The notes: generated by a model from the letters alone, not told the origin. 51,545 nucleotides of DNA from Apostichopus parvimensis (GCA_000934455.1 KN887337.1:29130-80674); one strand, 5' to 3'. Positions 10,940 through 25,900 are shown, numbered from the stretch's first letter. Translations and numbers: made by a program.

Positions 10940-13900
10940 ATGGCCGAATCATCTTTAATACAAAAGACGTAAGTATATTTAGATACTTTTAAGTGAAAAA
11001 AATAACAATTTACGTAGAAGGTCGACTTTTACACCAAGTAACTATACATGTTTATTAAATTTGCGTCAAAAGCAATACAATAAATTTTTCAATGCATTTT
11101 ATTTAAAGCAATACATGTGTCATGGAGCCACAACATTATTATTTCATGGTTTTATTCCATTGAGCGTACTTAGATAAAGAGAGCAGTTAGCATACACAAC
11201 ATAAACATCCGTTAAAGCATGTATTTCAAAATGCATAAATGAAATAATAAATGAAATAACGCCATATTTCGTGTTTTACAGTTTACGCTTCACTTCAGGC
11301 GACACGGATGCAGAAGAGACAAAGACCATCGACGATATTGCAATAGGGCCTTCAAATGAACTTGCCATTTGTGGACACATAGGTGTTGTGCCTAAGGCAT
11401 TTATCAATGTCCTTGATAATGACTTTGGACAAAATATCTATTACTACTATAAAACAATCCAAATTGTACACTCGAATCCTTTGTCCAACAAGTTGATATA
11501 TTGGAGAGATAAAGAGACCATCGTTCTTTACGTTGATAGATCATTACATTATTACAACATAATCGATGGGACTTTATTGAAGTCAACATCACTGAATTGG
11601 ACTCCAATATGTTTATGCTTCTACAAAGAAAAGCTGTTCGCGGCCTTAGCTTCATCAAGGATATTGGTTGACGAATATTCAGAAATGGAAAACTTTAAGG
11701 AAATACTCTTGAATGACTTGGACAATGACTCTCCTTCAGATATGGTGGTAGTAAACGAAAATGTGTATATTTGTACGGAGTCGAAGGGGCGAGCACTAGC
11801 CTTTACATTCAATGGCAAACTTTGTATGGAATTCGGAAATAAAGCTGACGTCAACGACAAAGCGAGAAGTATATGCGTTCACGAAAGAACTGGGCTCGTC
11901 TTTGTTAGCTGGAATGCGAAGAATTTGAAAATTTATTCAAGTACTTCCGGTCGTGTGGTTCGCTCTGTAGATGTTACAGAGGTGTATAAACTACGTATTA
12001 CCGAGGAAAGTATTTTAGTAAAGATAAACTCGTCGAAGGATGGAGTTAGTAGTTTGGACATGGTGAGTTTTTGATTGGTCTGAACAATACTGATACTTCC
12101 GTTACAACTATATAGTACAATGCTAGTATTTCAATTAGAATTATATGAATGCATTGTTTATAACGCAGGACAATCTACCAATGTCATGTACGATATGTTA
12201 TTATGGAAGTTTTACATCAATCGTACGGATATCTCTTTTCGTTTGGTCACATAAAAATCTTGCATATTCCAGTTTTAAGTAGAAAGGGAAGAAATGCAAT
12301 ATTATATAGTAAATACTGCACGAGTTACACAGAAAAGCTGTTGTTCTTGCTTCTATTGACACATATTCGTTGCATGGAACCGCAATGCTAAGAGTGATCT
12401 GTGACGTTAAAAAAATGAAATGACATCACGTGACCACAGTTCGACGTACGACACACATTACTTGAAATATTTCAGCTTCAGTTACCGTAATTAACAACTA
12501 CAGTGACGTGCATATTATTGTAAAGGATGGCGACCACTGATTTATTTAAAGGAGCTGCATCTTTTTGGAAATTTTGGAACCCCTTGGTTCGATGAAACGG
12601 ACCAACCCCCCCCCCCCCCCCCTTCCAACAAAGTCAATAAAACAAAAGCAAAAACACGTTACCTTACATTCGAAATGTGCTATTACACTTATGTGTATCT
12701 ATTAAATCTGTATTGCTATTTGTATAACCCCAGCGCTGTTTCCTTCTAATGGCCTCATCTAGCGACAAAATATGTTTTACGTTTACCGTTGTACTAGCTT
12801 TTTTCTCGCCATAAGTTGACCAACTATCTTTCATTGATACCCACGTGGTTCTCTTTAAAATTACATACATAGGCCTACATATATTTGCAACGTATATCTA
12901 TGCACGTTTCTTCTTCGCAATCCTGATTTATCTCTATTGTTTGTCAACATGTTTCCTACTTTGATTATTTCAACCTATTCTTTTCCTGTATGGTGAATAT
13001 GTATGATAAGGCAGATATACACTGTAAAATATGGCATATGGTGTATATAAAAGTAGCCTAAATCAACTCTTTCGTTAGATCATTTATTTCGATCCCTCTT
13101 TTTCACTTTAGAATCCAGTTGTCAATTCGACCACATTTTATCAGTCATTAGCGTCAGGGTGGAAAAAAGATCCTCCCAAGCTAGATGAAGACAGACACCG
13201 TAATGAAATATGTTTTGCTGAGGTGACCAATTTGTTTACATCAACGTCTTTAGAGTCTTCAGCGGAATTTTCAAAAGAGTGTAAGTTATTTTTAATTTAG
13301 ATATTTTCTTAAATGTAAAGGAGATTTGAGTTGTAGAGTAATTAAAAAGTAATAAACATGATACCCTTTAATACCATAATCTTTTCCATGTAGTTGTTTT
13401 AATAATTGTTTAGATCATTTGAAACAGACTATTCACATGATCATATCAACTAAATCTTGGATATGTATCCATCATGACAACAGTTGGAGGGGTCAGCTTT
13501 CCCATCAGGTTTTAAACTTGGAGAGGGCCAATGAACGCTTTCCTCCTAAGATTTGGCGACATGCGAGGTACTTCCTATGCAACAATAAATAATTCACCAG
13601 GTGCATAAAAGTTTAAGATAGTGGCCTGAAATATTATTATTTAGTGTGAAATTAAACCTACCCTACAACCTATAGCCTTCTTGTTTGTGGACATTATGTC
13701 CTATAGTATATCCCTGTTTGGATTACATTTTCAAGGACATTTTGGTTGATTAACCATTGCTACTTTATTAACTTTTGTCCGATCTTTCAGCAGAAGTTAA
13801 ACTATAGTGCTACCAAACTGTCACACACACACTGTTCGACTGCTTCAAATGCGGTATCCTGTCAGCATTCTTTCAGTGTTTGTACAACAAGAAAGTGTGA

Positions 13901-16900
13901 AATTTATTAATCATAGCACAACGTTGTAAACTACTCTTGAAACAATAGATATACCATATATTGCTCAAATGTTGTTCACATAGAGTACAAGTGAGTTCAC
14001 ATATTTATACATTTATCCACACTGACATGGGACACGCATGATTGAAGTTCTTGCATTGTTTCTCACTTACCTCTCAACTAGTTTTTATTCATGTAGATGG
14101 AAGCCACCGGAAAACAAGCGAACACAATAAAGATTTGGTAAGTCAAGAGCCGAATTTACTTTCAAAAAAGAAAAGCAAAAGGAAAATTTACAAATACATC
14201 CACGCAGGGCACTGCAATTACAAACAGGCTATGGTGTGCTACGAATAACGTAGCAACGATCCTGACGTAGATCTGAAAGGCAGCTTCTTACGTTAAGTTT
14301 ATTTTTTGTTAATGTAATTAACTTCTGCATTAACATAAGAGTGTGATATATAATAATGCATGTTCATTGATCTTCTATTTCCAATAATGAAGTACTGGTA
14401 AATGTTTGTAGTTTTTCACTTTGCTGTTTACATTTATTTAATACCGATGGAATCACGGAGAAATGTAGAATTAGTGCAATCGACATTCAGTGACAAAGAA
14501 AATAACATGCACACAATTTCAGAGGAAATGTTAATTTATATTATCTTTCCAGTTAAATATGAAATTAAAAGAACTGGAAGACGAAAATAAGAAAATGAAA
14601 CAAGACAGGAAGCGTCTCAATGAACAATTTGCAGAAGAAAGCAGAAAGCTTCGAGAAAAGGAGACACGCATATCAAAAGTAAGTGTATGAAACAAATAGT
14701 TACAACTTTATTCTACCATAAACATACTGAACTGAGCTTTAAATAGAAGTTATTTTGATAATTTCTACCTGTTTTATTGGTTTGCTTCTTATATTAGTTA
14801 TAGTCCTGCTTTTTACATGCGGTTTTCCACACATTGTTTACACAATATGTCCAAAGAGTTGTTAAGTTAAAACGGTACTGTCTTTGTAAAGATAGCTTAC
14901 AACCATAACCAAATCTACTAGTATGATAAATGTAAGGAGGGTTTAGAGTCGCCTCATGATGTTACCATTTTTAATTGTAGACATACCCTTTTTTTTACAT
15001 GGCATGTTGCAATTTTTCCTCCATTTTCATTTTAATATTGGTATTACTATACATGTATCTGTTACGAGAACTGATCTTTACGGAATTCGTTGTGCAACAT
15101 GGTTTGTAAATTAAAATATTAACAAAACAGTTTTACACTGAGACCTTTTTCTGACCCAATGAATTGCATTACTTCAAAGGGTAGAATTTCCCGTGTGTGA
15201 TCATATTTGAATTTCTCCATATTTCTGTTCTACGACTTATCGTTATATCAACAACGATTCGATTGCAAGCTCCCTATACAGTCCCTACCCAGCTGATATT
15301 TACGTTGAAGATGTGAAGCCTTCCAAATGTCATCTCTGGTATTAATCAATTCTCCAACACTTGTTCATTGAATCATTCAATAAATGTGACTTCACCTGTT
15401 AGTCCCGTCCATGTCTTTTTATGACATTACACCGTCTTGCACCGTTGCTTCCTCAAGTTATAATATTTCTGTCTTTTATTTTATACACAGCTTAATTGAG
15501 GAGCTTCCATTTTTCTTATTAGATTGTCTCTGAATAACGGATGATGTGATTGAAATTTCATGGTGTTCTAATAATTAATCAATTTGTAATATTTTGCTTT
15601 TAAATAAGTGTGCATCTTACTGCTGGCAGATCCCTTTCCTTTAATTTTAACCTGACAAACATTTGAGAGAGGACCACGCTTACAATAAACTGATAAGGAA
15701 TGTGTCACGTGGGTTAAGCCACAATGAAGTACTTATAATTTTCTCCTCAAATTTGGGCAAAGTAGCTATTTATCTATGACATCCTTGTTGAAATATACTT
15801 ATCAATGAAACCTATATTAAGTTTTATATACTCTATTATCCAACTTGTAATAATTTAGTTGGTAACATAAGTATCTACCATTTTTTGGTCACGGTGAACA
15901 GTTTTTTACCCGTGTTGTAAAATTATTTTATAGATAAATTCAACCATTACAAGTTTGGAAGACAATAAAATCCGTTCAAAAGTCGAAATGACAGGCTTAA
16001 ACCTACTCTACACCAAAAAGACAGAAGACGTGAGGAAACTAGAAGAATCTATAAGCACGGTGAGCTAAACCTCTCACAATTCTTTAACGCATAATTTGAA
16101 TACTTTAGCACAAAAGCAGAAAAATGAAATGTAAACAGCAAGGAAAATGCTTCTCAACTAGGTATGAAAAATCACTTCTGCATATTTTAAACAAATATCG
16201 AATAATTCGTTGTAAAATTGTGAAGTGTAACCTTGCCTTAAAAACTAAAATTTCTTTAACAGAAAACTACGGAAATACATCACCTACAACTGAGAGAAAA
16301 AATAGTGGATGCGAAAACATCTCAGTTGAAGGATATTCTTACATCTAATGACTTTCGTGCAATGTCAGCGACAAATGAACTTAACGTGAGTATGATATTT
16401 CTCCCCAATAGGGAATAGGTTTTTAGAAATGTTGAGCTTATGTTACATCTTTGAAAAGGAAGAAAAAGAACTAATGACATAAAAAAATTCAATATTAGAT
16501 TTGGAGAAGCATTGAAAGTACTAGATCATATCAAAATGCATGTAATGTTGTAATTGTAACTCAATTTACTACATTTCAGAAAGTTTGGCATTATATCCAA
16601 GTAAATGAACTTTCTTGGTGCAAACTATATTGTGCTGTTGTGGCTATACCAGTGAGCGAAATGCCAATAATATACACAATGATAATGGAAACATTATTGG
16701 ATATATTCTCTTTAAGACAAATCGAATCTTCATTGCAAGTCTACAACTACGAATCTCATCCTTGGAAACAGAGAAATTGACACTGCAAGACCAAATTAGA
16801 GCTGAGAAGAAAGAGGCAGAACAATGCCAATTGTCATTGCTGAAGGTAAATTTTGTACACCTTCTTGAAAGGATTAGACAATATTCAAGTTTTTAAAACA

Positions 16901-19900
16901 GTCATTGAATATAACTATAAAATTAAAAAAACTTAAATGTCCATTTTCGATTATAAATACAGTTATTTATACGGGGAAAATATTTAACTACGTACGTTAT
17001 AATATAATCTCTTCGTGTTGGCTTATGTGAAATCGAAGACACATCATTTCAGAAGGACACAGAAGCTACATCCATTTTTATGACATAAATGCCCTTATTA
17101 TCTTTCAAAGTATGTATGTTAATTTTAGTTTCCCTCAACTGCTTCACTCGAGCAAAGTAAATAGTATTTTAATATTACTTTTTCTTAAAACACTTCGTTC
17201 GTTACAGTTTAGCTTCTTTTTTTCTTAATTCTCAGACAAAGAAAGAGTTGGAGCAAGTTAAGCAGAATATAGAAAAACTTCGTGAAAAACAAGAACTGAT
17301 GCAAGAGAACATAAACCGAAAAAGACAGATGAATAGGGATCTGAAATTCCAACTGTCAAATGTAGGTTAACTTTGTAAATGCGTTGAAAGGCTGCCTGCT
17401 ACGATTTAGTAACGTGTTCAGGGTATTCAACATATTAAACATTGTTATTTATACTATTGCACGAACAAGAGTACAGTCTTCTTTTAAAATGAATGATGCA
17501 AGTCCAACATTACCCATATTGGTGTAGAATATGATGTACAGCTTCGAACAAAGTATTTATTCAGGACAGTAATATATTCAAATGTATTTTAATTTAACAC
17601 ATTGTCGAACTTTGATGTATGTTACTGCTACATTGTAAATATGTTTATATTCCCCATATAGTTCGATTAATAAGTTTTGATCTTATTTCTTTTTTCGGTT
17701 GGTAAAGGCGGAGATGTAGGAGGGTTCCATAGGAACTCGGTGTCTATTTTAAAGTGAAAAAACGTTTAAGGTATAAACCTGATTAATATTACAATCTGCT
17801 GCATGGAGATAAAAGAGCGGAATAATTACAGATAACGAAACAATAAAAAACCATTGTAAACGTTGCAAAGTTCAATGAAGTTAACCAAAACTCTTGGTAT
17901 TTTGTTCACTTAACCTAGAGTTACTACCATGTGGAAATAGCCTGTTAGAGTTGTAGCATTTTGAATTTAAATCTATATCTTAATTTATTTACTAAAGGCT
18001 CAGAAACTCATCGAGAATTTACATCGCCTAACCGATACCCTGAAAAAAAAAACGCTGGAAGTAGACGAAATTCAAACAGTGGATTTGAAGAGAGAGCATC
18101 GTATGGATCATTTGAAGGAAAAAGTTAGTACCGCCTTTCGTCTTCCAAAACATGGTTTGTTTCTACCATCATTATCAATTAATTTCCTTATGTAAACAGT
18201 TGCTAAAACCTTTAAAGGCCTAGTCATATTCATTCTCTTCTTGTAGATAATACAACATGAAGCGCTTCTGAAAGAACACGGTGACTCACTCAGAAAAGAA
18301 GAGGAATATCTGACAGAATTCATCGGAGCTAATCGAAAGTCGTTGCAGACGTTACAGAAGTCGATACGGACAGTAAGTGCTAACAAACGTATGGAGTTCT
18401 TCTAGAAATGTTTGGTCTGGTTGAATCATGATAGTCCGGATACTTCAACTATACACTGCAACTAAAACTGCATTGCAGATGAAATTTTCTTAATCCCCAT
18501 CTTAAGCCTCTCTTAGTAAATGTGTATTAAATAATGGAGACAGTCTACAACGTCAACATAGCTATCTATGGATATATTGAATCAGCACCATACTCGAGTG
18601 CATAATGAAAAGCATTTGTCTTATTATTACAGTTACATCAAAATACAAATCTGGAAATGGGACGATTAAGTCTTAAGTGTGCTTTACTATGCATCTTTAT
18701 ACAATGAGATGAAACACTCCACGACGATTTGATATATCAGTTATTCATTCTCTGAATTTCACTGTGTAATGATATTTACGCTGTGGCAGCGCCGTAGTAA
18801 TCCATCAGTAAGGTAGTGGTTTTACCACGCTGAGCACATGTATTTGTATAAGGGAGAAGCTAACTGGCAACTTACGCTTCATGTTTGGTAGCTATCCAAA
18901 TTACAGTTATAGCTGTTAAGTCATATTTGCTTACACTCATAAAATTGTTGGGCAAATTATTGCACAACCTGGGCAATTATTTACACATCCGTTGGGTCCG
19001 TATGGCTCCTGGTTGATATTGGGCAAAAAAGTGTCCAACTAAGTTGGTTAATGATTTTACCTAGCAAACGGTTAAATAAATACCCAACACCTTTGTGCAA
19101 CACCTTTGCCCAACGCCTTTACCCAACAATGTTGGTCACCGATTTGCCCAATGGTTGTGTAAACCTTTTACCAATGGATTTTTCTTTACCCAATGATTCT
19201 TGCCCAACAGCTAGTTAAAAATAATAGTGGTTGGTTAACTAATACAATACCAACATTGGATTGTAACATTTGTCATACAACTGGGTTTATTTAATAGGTT
19301 ATAAAGCTTAAACAGAGAATGATAAAGAACAAACAAGGAATAAATGTTTTTCATACTTTTATTTTTTCTGGTCTTTGCCGACTTCAGATTGTTCCTCCAG
19401 TATGAATTCTCACAGCATTCAGTGCTTGACCTCTATTTACCTAGTTAAATGATCTGTGACTTCCATCCAAAGCAATAATTTCATAAACTCACAATGGGGA
19501 TAAACACATATCAACATTATTAAAGCTGAAAATATTAGCTATCCATATTTTGCCATTGTTTACTATTTTCAGTTCTTGAAATGTGTTGACCACAGAAGAC
19601 CTCCTGTGTGTTGACATCAACTACACAAGGTACAGGTGCAACACACAATCATGTACAGCTTAATGTTGGTCTCTTTCAAGCAACTCTGGTCTTAATAAGT
19701 GAATATAATATCACTGATAATTTCCAATATAAAGTCAATTGAAGCTAAACATTTTATGTTTTAAACAAGGACACACCAACCGAAAAATATTGATACACCA
19801 TTGTATCTGCAATTGCTTTAACAAGGAGCCAAGGCATATTTTGCTAACATTTTGATTGTGCTTAGATGATTGATGAACTGTAAAATTTAAACATCTTTTC

Positions 19901-22900
19901 AAACAAAAGCCAAATGGTTACCCATCCTACATTGATTCTACATACTAGAAATAAAAGCAGCTTCAAGAACACAAGTATAAGTGATCAAAGGAACACTGCT
20001 GGCACCTGATCTGATAAAGACACAAAATTAAATGTTTGTTTGATATACCAACNNNNNNNNNNNNNNNNNNNNNNNNNNNNNNNNNNNNNNNNNNNNNNNN
20101 NNNNNNNNNNNNNNNNNNNNNNNNNNNNNNNNNNNNNNNNNNNNNNNNNNNNNNNNNNNNNNNNNNNNNNNNNNNNNNNNNNNNNNNNNNNNNNNNNNNN
20201 NNNCTGTTTGCTACGAAAGCTCCAAAGGCACTCAGTGAACGACTTTTGATAAAACCAAGTTCATATACCTCAGCATGTAAAAACTCCCAAACCCCCTTAC
20301 ATTGAGTTTGGAAGTTAATGTCCAACACAAAATGACTTTAAATCAAATAGTCTACTGCCTTTAGGAGTGAGGACTGCATTATTGGATGTCTCTCAATTAT
20401 CACAAAAAAATGCTGAGGGGAACCTTTGCTCTCTCCTAGCACAGAATGAATGGCTGTGGTCGCTCATCCTTCGATATTTTCTTGCAGTAGTCCTCTAACA
20501 CTTGTCACCGACTGCAAATTAAAGAAAATAAAGTCCTCGAGTTGCAAATAAAATGTAACAAAAACAGGTGGATAGACAGAGTTTTAAGACTTCTGCACAA
20601 TGCTATGATACTGTGGACCAGTGTAATTAAAAGAAAAAACAGGTCAAGAAAGTCAACATAGTTATCTTGACAAGGTTTTCAAAGTGTAACGCCCACCCCA
20701 TTAATGTCAACTGAAATTTATTGAACCTTCCCTCCTTTCATCACTAGTGTAATTAAAAAAAATTGCCATGGTAGCTTCTTATGACCTCTGACCTCTACTA
20801 TAATCAATGGGATTCATGTACTCATTTTGGCAAACCTATATGCATCACATATGAGATTTATCTAACTTCCACCCTTTAAGTTAGCATATTTACAAGGTTT
20901 TAAGTGTTTGGCCCTTGTTAACCTCAAATGACCTTTGACCACTAGCACAATAAGTAGCATTCTTCTGCTCACTTTAAACAACAACACACCAAGTTTATGA
21001 GGTTAAACAAACTTTCAGCTGAGCTGGTATGAAGCAAAAGGTGTACCACCAAAAGAATTTTACTTAAAATATAATTAATGATTTTGCTTACTGGCTGATC
21101 GTCTATGAATGCTTGAAGGCAACTAGTCACCGTAGTAGATCCGCTTTTCTTTGCCCGTCCTCGAAAAAGCAATGGCAACAGAAAGAAAGCTAAGTTCTTC
21201 TTTTCATCTGTAAAAGAGATTAAGGCAAGAAATGAGAATGCTTGCAGGTATAAACGACAAAAACATTAATAAGGCACACTATAGTCTGACCATATGAAAC
21301 TTCAAGGACTGAGGATAAAATTCAAGGGATCTACACCGCCCTAAATGTGCTCCACAACTTTATGCTCATACACATTAATAACAGCAACATGAAAGTTAAT
21401 GTGGCATGTGTACTCATAGGGGACCTACACATTTGTATTAGAAGACCTAATTACCTACCCTACACACTAATTTCAAGCCAAATTTTATAAGATTTTGAAG
21501 GAAAAAAATGAAAAAGCCCATAGTATGTGCTAACCTTTCATTGACACAGTCGTACTAAAATCTGAATTCAATTGTCCAAAGATTTTTGGAAAAATCAATT
21601 TCTAGACGTTTTAACATGTTTAATCTTCCTGCTCATAAAACATCTTGAGAAGAGTACACAACACAACAAGCTAATTTCTTTTCCTCAGCATTGGAAAAGT
21701 ATACACATAAGGAATCCAGCTCATTGGCCATTTTCAAGTTTGTGCTTATCGAAAGTAGAATTAATCCAAATATTATATTCAATTGAGCATTAATGAGTAA
21801 ACAAGGCTAATATTGAGGTTTTCAGTCATTACTCCTGCTGGCCAAAAAACATTTCACTTGTTGAGAAATCAACAGGAATTATTCAAACCCTATGTGGAAC
21901 CTACAAACAACACTGATACATGTCCAAGTGACTGTCATTGAGTTAATATTATAACAGGGTTGGGTCTCACTTCAACCACACACAAACCCGAACGCGACTA
22001 CAAATAAAATAGTAGCCAATTAATCATATTGAGTGTAATGTTTGGAGAAGTTTGCAGAAAGGTTCAGAAGCCACCATTTGACAATAACTAGCTGATTTGG
22101 TCCTTTCAGATCAGTTGATTTTGATAGATTTTTAAAACGTAACAAACTACCAAATTTTGAAGTTTAATCCAAATATTGACCCATCTTTACAGACATATAC
22201 TGGAAAGAGAAACTATATTGTCATGGCATAAGCTCTGAGTGAAGCTAGCTATGAATTCACAGGCCACGACTACAATAAATTAGGCTTACCATCAGTCAGT
22301 GCATCCAACGTCTTCTCTAAATGCAAAAAGTTTGGCCAGTTTGGGATGATCGCCTGTATAGCACAAGATGTCCATCGTCAAATATCCAACTCTGTTGTAT
22401 AATTTGTTGGCAGTTGGTTTTTGTAATAATTCGAAGTCCTGTTCTACCTGTAGGAAAGAGAAAAATATGCAAACAACATTATAGGCCTATAACATTACGA
22501 GCGCTGATGTTCTATGCTATACTAATATTAATATAGCCTAGAACTCATTAAATGCCAGGCCTAACTTAGGCTACTTCGAAGTTAAGAAGAAACACCCTCG
22601 AAGTTCGGACACCCCTAACGAATGCATAATTTCACCATGGCACAAATACAATAGGATCAATTTGACGAAACCTATGAAGCGACTTTTTTTCTAACGAGAA
22701 TGTTTCTTCTGCCATCGATAGTATCATTTTAAAGGAAGTGTGAACAAATACAATTCTGGAGCATTTTAGTGCTAAAGTGTTCGAACTTCGAAGGGTCCAT
22801 TGTTATACTACTGTATGTACGTACTACTACTAGCATTAACAACGTACGTGTAAGTCTAACATTAGGCTTAGTTATGACAGGCTAGGTCTAACGTTAAGCT

Positions 22901-25900
22901 AATAAGGGTTCATGTGGTCATTTGCCGTATAAAACTTAAAAGAAAAAACGGAGTACAATTTATGATTACAACAAATATGTGCTACAATGAAACCTTGTCT
23001 AGCCAAGATATAGGCTGGAGAGACCTGGTGTATACGCATAGCTTACCGTAAGTTGACAAGGATCCGCATTACACAGGCGTTCGCAACGTTAATACAATGT
23101 GAGTAACTTAGGCCTAGTTTCACACTTGCGGGCGCGCCTGTGGCGCGTGTCAATCGCTTCACTACAAGCTAGCCTAACGTAATACAACTATGTTGGAAAT
23201 ACAATTAGTATCAGTAGCCTTTACGTATGCCTGGTATAGCCTACATGCAGCACCGAGAGAACGAACGATCATTCGATACCACTGATATGTAGAGATCGCA
23301 GTGTTCGATGCACATACCAAGCAGAGGATTGTTTTTCTTTACGCTCATCTTCAAATGTAGCACATAACTCTGGCATTTCCCACCTCTTGAGTACTGCGCT
23401 AACAAATTCGTCAGCCATTGTGTAAGTTATAACACGTTCACTATTTACGATCTACTCATGCATGATGCATGCACATCGCGCAGAGTACCAGTATAGTAAT
23501 GGCCCAAAACTGCTGGTTTTTGGACAACATTGGGCAAATCAAGCTTGTTTGCCCAACAGAAAGTAACAATAAACTACATCTTAATTTTTGCACAACAAAG
23601 TTTACCCATATCAGTTGTGTAATTTCTTTTACTCAGTTGTTGGTTAATATTTACTCATATTGGACAATGCTTTGTTTGCTCAACCAGTTTTGCCCAACAG
23701 TTTTTAGAGTGTACCTAGCTATTTAGCCAAAGCAGTTTTGTGTGATTTATAATGTTAATTTCATATTCTGCTCCGTTCAGTGGGTACTTATTTACGGAAC
23801 GAACAGTTAAAATGGTCACTTTGAATATTAATGCACAGTAGTTTAGATTGTTTTTTCCATTAATGGTAGAAGATTAGAAGACGAAATTTAATGATGTGTA
23901 CCTTTTATAGAGTATCAAAATAAACATGCCTAATATTATGATCCGTACTTACCTTTTGTAGGAAATACAGGAGTAAAAATAGTATATTACCAACTCAACA
24001 TCCAAGGCAACTCGAGTCAAAACAAACATTGAAACTGCAGCTTAATGACAATCATAAACAGCTAATATTATCTTAGTAGGTACAATAATTATACTGTTTG
24101 ATAAGTTGATGGATGTTATTATGAGGCATAGCGCTAATTGAGCTGAACAGAGAGCTATTTTCTGTTTGTTTGTTTTTTGTGGAGAGACGGGTAGTAAAAT
24201 ATGTGATAACTTACCTTAGGGTGTAGTGTGATGTAAGAGGATATACTTTCTCGACGTGAACATAAAAGTTTGACCAATTGAAATAAGAAGGTAACTGATG
24301 ACTTTTATTATGATCATTAGCCATTTTTTCTGAAGAAGGTGCAATAGGCATCAGCTAGCTTGAACTTTCATCTTCTTTTAATTCCCAGATTGATAATACA
24401 TATCAACAAAGGGATCGATTCATACCAGGTAAACCAAATTTAATTGAATTGCATTTCCCTTTGATCCCATTCCTATGTTAAGGCAAAAGACAACTATACA
24501 CATCGTTTGTTCCAAGCATGATTATCCATCTTCAGTTAGACCACGCTCCGATAATGAAAGAAGAATAGAAACTCACCAAAATAGCCTCAGCATATCATGT
24601 TAAACTCGTTGATGTCAGCGTATAATATTTATCGCCCAATTTGCAATCGGGCAATTTCGAAATGTATTAAAAATAAAAAGCCGTAAGATTGTTGTTCTAT
24701 TGTGTCAATATGCCTTAGTTCTACCAGAGTACGGGGATCCATAATACATGTTTATTATTAAATTTAAACCACCCAATTATTCTTTACCTTCAGGGCCGTC
24801 GAGAAGTACCCAGCATAAAGCCGCACAGATAATAGGCCACGAAGGAGGAGTTTTGGAACTCATTAAGAGCAATATTCGAATAGAGATTCCTCGAGGGGCG
24901 TTAAAGGAACCAACCAAAATTGAAATGCGTATTATTCCGTCTCCTCCAATAGATTGGGAAGGCCGTTTCTCAAGTCATTCAACTGCGATTGTAGAGCTCC
25001 TACCAAACAATTTAAAATTGCTATGTAGTGCTCAGCTAACGTTGCCACATTGCTTATTGCTGAAAAGTTCTTATCCAGCTGACTCTGTACAAGTTTATAT
25101 GAGTCATCACAAAGAAGGTTGGATCATTTTACGTGCATTATGACATTGTGATGATATGAAACCATTAACGTTGAATAGTGTTAGCATAAATGATATTATC
25201 AATTATTACAATATATTCCTATTTTTTTCTTAAGGCACTTCTGAAAAGAAAACATTACATTTATTGGCTTTACTTCGCCTCTCGTCTACTGGAAAACTCT
25301 ACTTTATTCCATTTCTTTTTCTTATGTTTAGCGTGAGCCTACTCGCTGCGTATATCTAACATGATACCTAAACATTTTGCCAAAATTAGCATGTCCCTAA
25401 GTGATTCCCATTTAAATTTCGTCCAAGGGCAGTGTGTCACTATAAGTTCTACAATTGGGACGGATGTTCTTAGTTTAATTTAGTAAGTAACTTAGATTAA
25501 GAAACCAGTAGAAGTTCAGTTGAAACTCTATCAATCTGGTAACCGTGGATGAACATCGTCTTATATCAACCAATCTCTTTTCGTTGCGTGTTGCGATGTA
25601 GTGTAATTGTCGCAAAAATCCTGCTCCCGGGATTGACATTTATAATGACCCCATCCGACGGAGAGCGTTCCTCAGCATCTGACCACTTTCTCATATATTG
25701 AGGGACGAGAGGGCACCTAATTCATCAGTTTTGCAGTGCAGTAATGGTAGACGAAGTTGTTTCGAACCCGTTGATTGAATTGAAACCAAAACCCAATTCC
25801 CAAACCACAAATAGCAAAATCCAGGGGTAAAATTCACTCAACAACAATGCACAGCAGCACTTATGAATAAGCGAGGATAATTTGGTTTCTTGGGAGGATA

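Larger units (their letters stand above)
18932..23713. mobile_element. 4.8 kb DNA transposon with CACTC-type ends in intron 11
   Basis: The left end TACACTCATAAAATTGTTGG (18932 on) is inverted at the right end, which finishes CCCAACAGTTTTTAGAGTGTA at 23713 (one base slipped). As in the 1564-4385 element, the core reads CACTC...GAGTG between TA dinucleotides. Dense subterminal TTGGGCAA/TTGCCCAA motifs fill about 18945-19210 and 23500-23705 in both orientations. No transposase was seen. It carries a decayed antisense gene (20204-23418) and contains a 151-base assembly gap. Confidence 0.8.

Noticed and set aside
11404..11860. Antisense frames of 79-84 codons
   Set aside because: They are reverse-strand shadows of the propeller exon.
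12664..12870. A 68-codon minus frame in intron 2 of the propeller/ZU5 gene
   Set aside because: It looks mildly protein-like but has no partner exons or recognisable domain.
18778..18835. Possible tRNA-derived SINE head near GCTGTGGCAGCGCC
   Set aside because: I could not form paired acceptor and T arms, and no repeat copy is in the window.
20036..20328. Frames of 69-121 codons crossing the gap
   Set aside because: Much of their length is N. Only the minus-strand sequence flanking the gap has coding character, and it is reported within the pseudogene.
25118..25143. ZU5 exon read through to its own stop
   Set aside because: The donor at 25118 joins in phase to a long continuation that completes the domain, whereas read-through adds only six residues.
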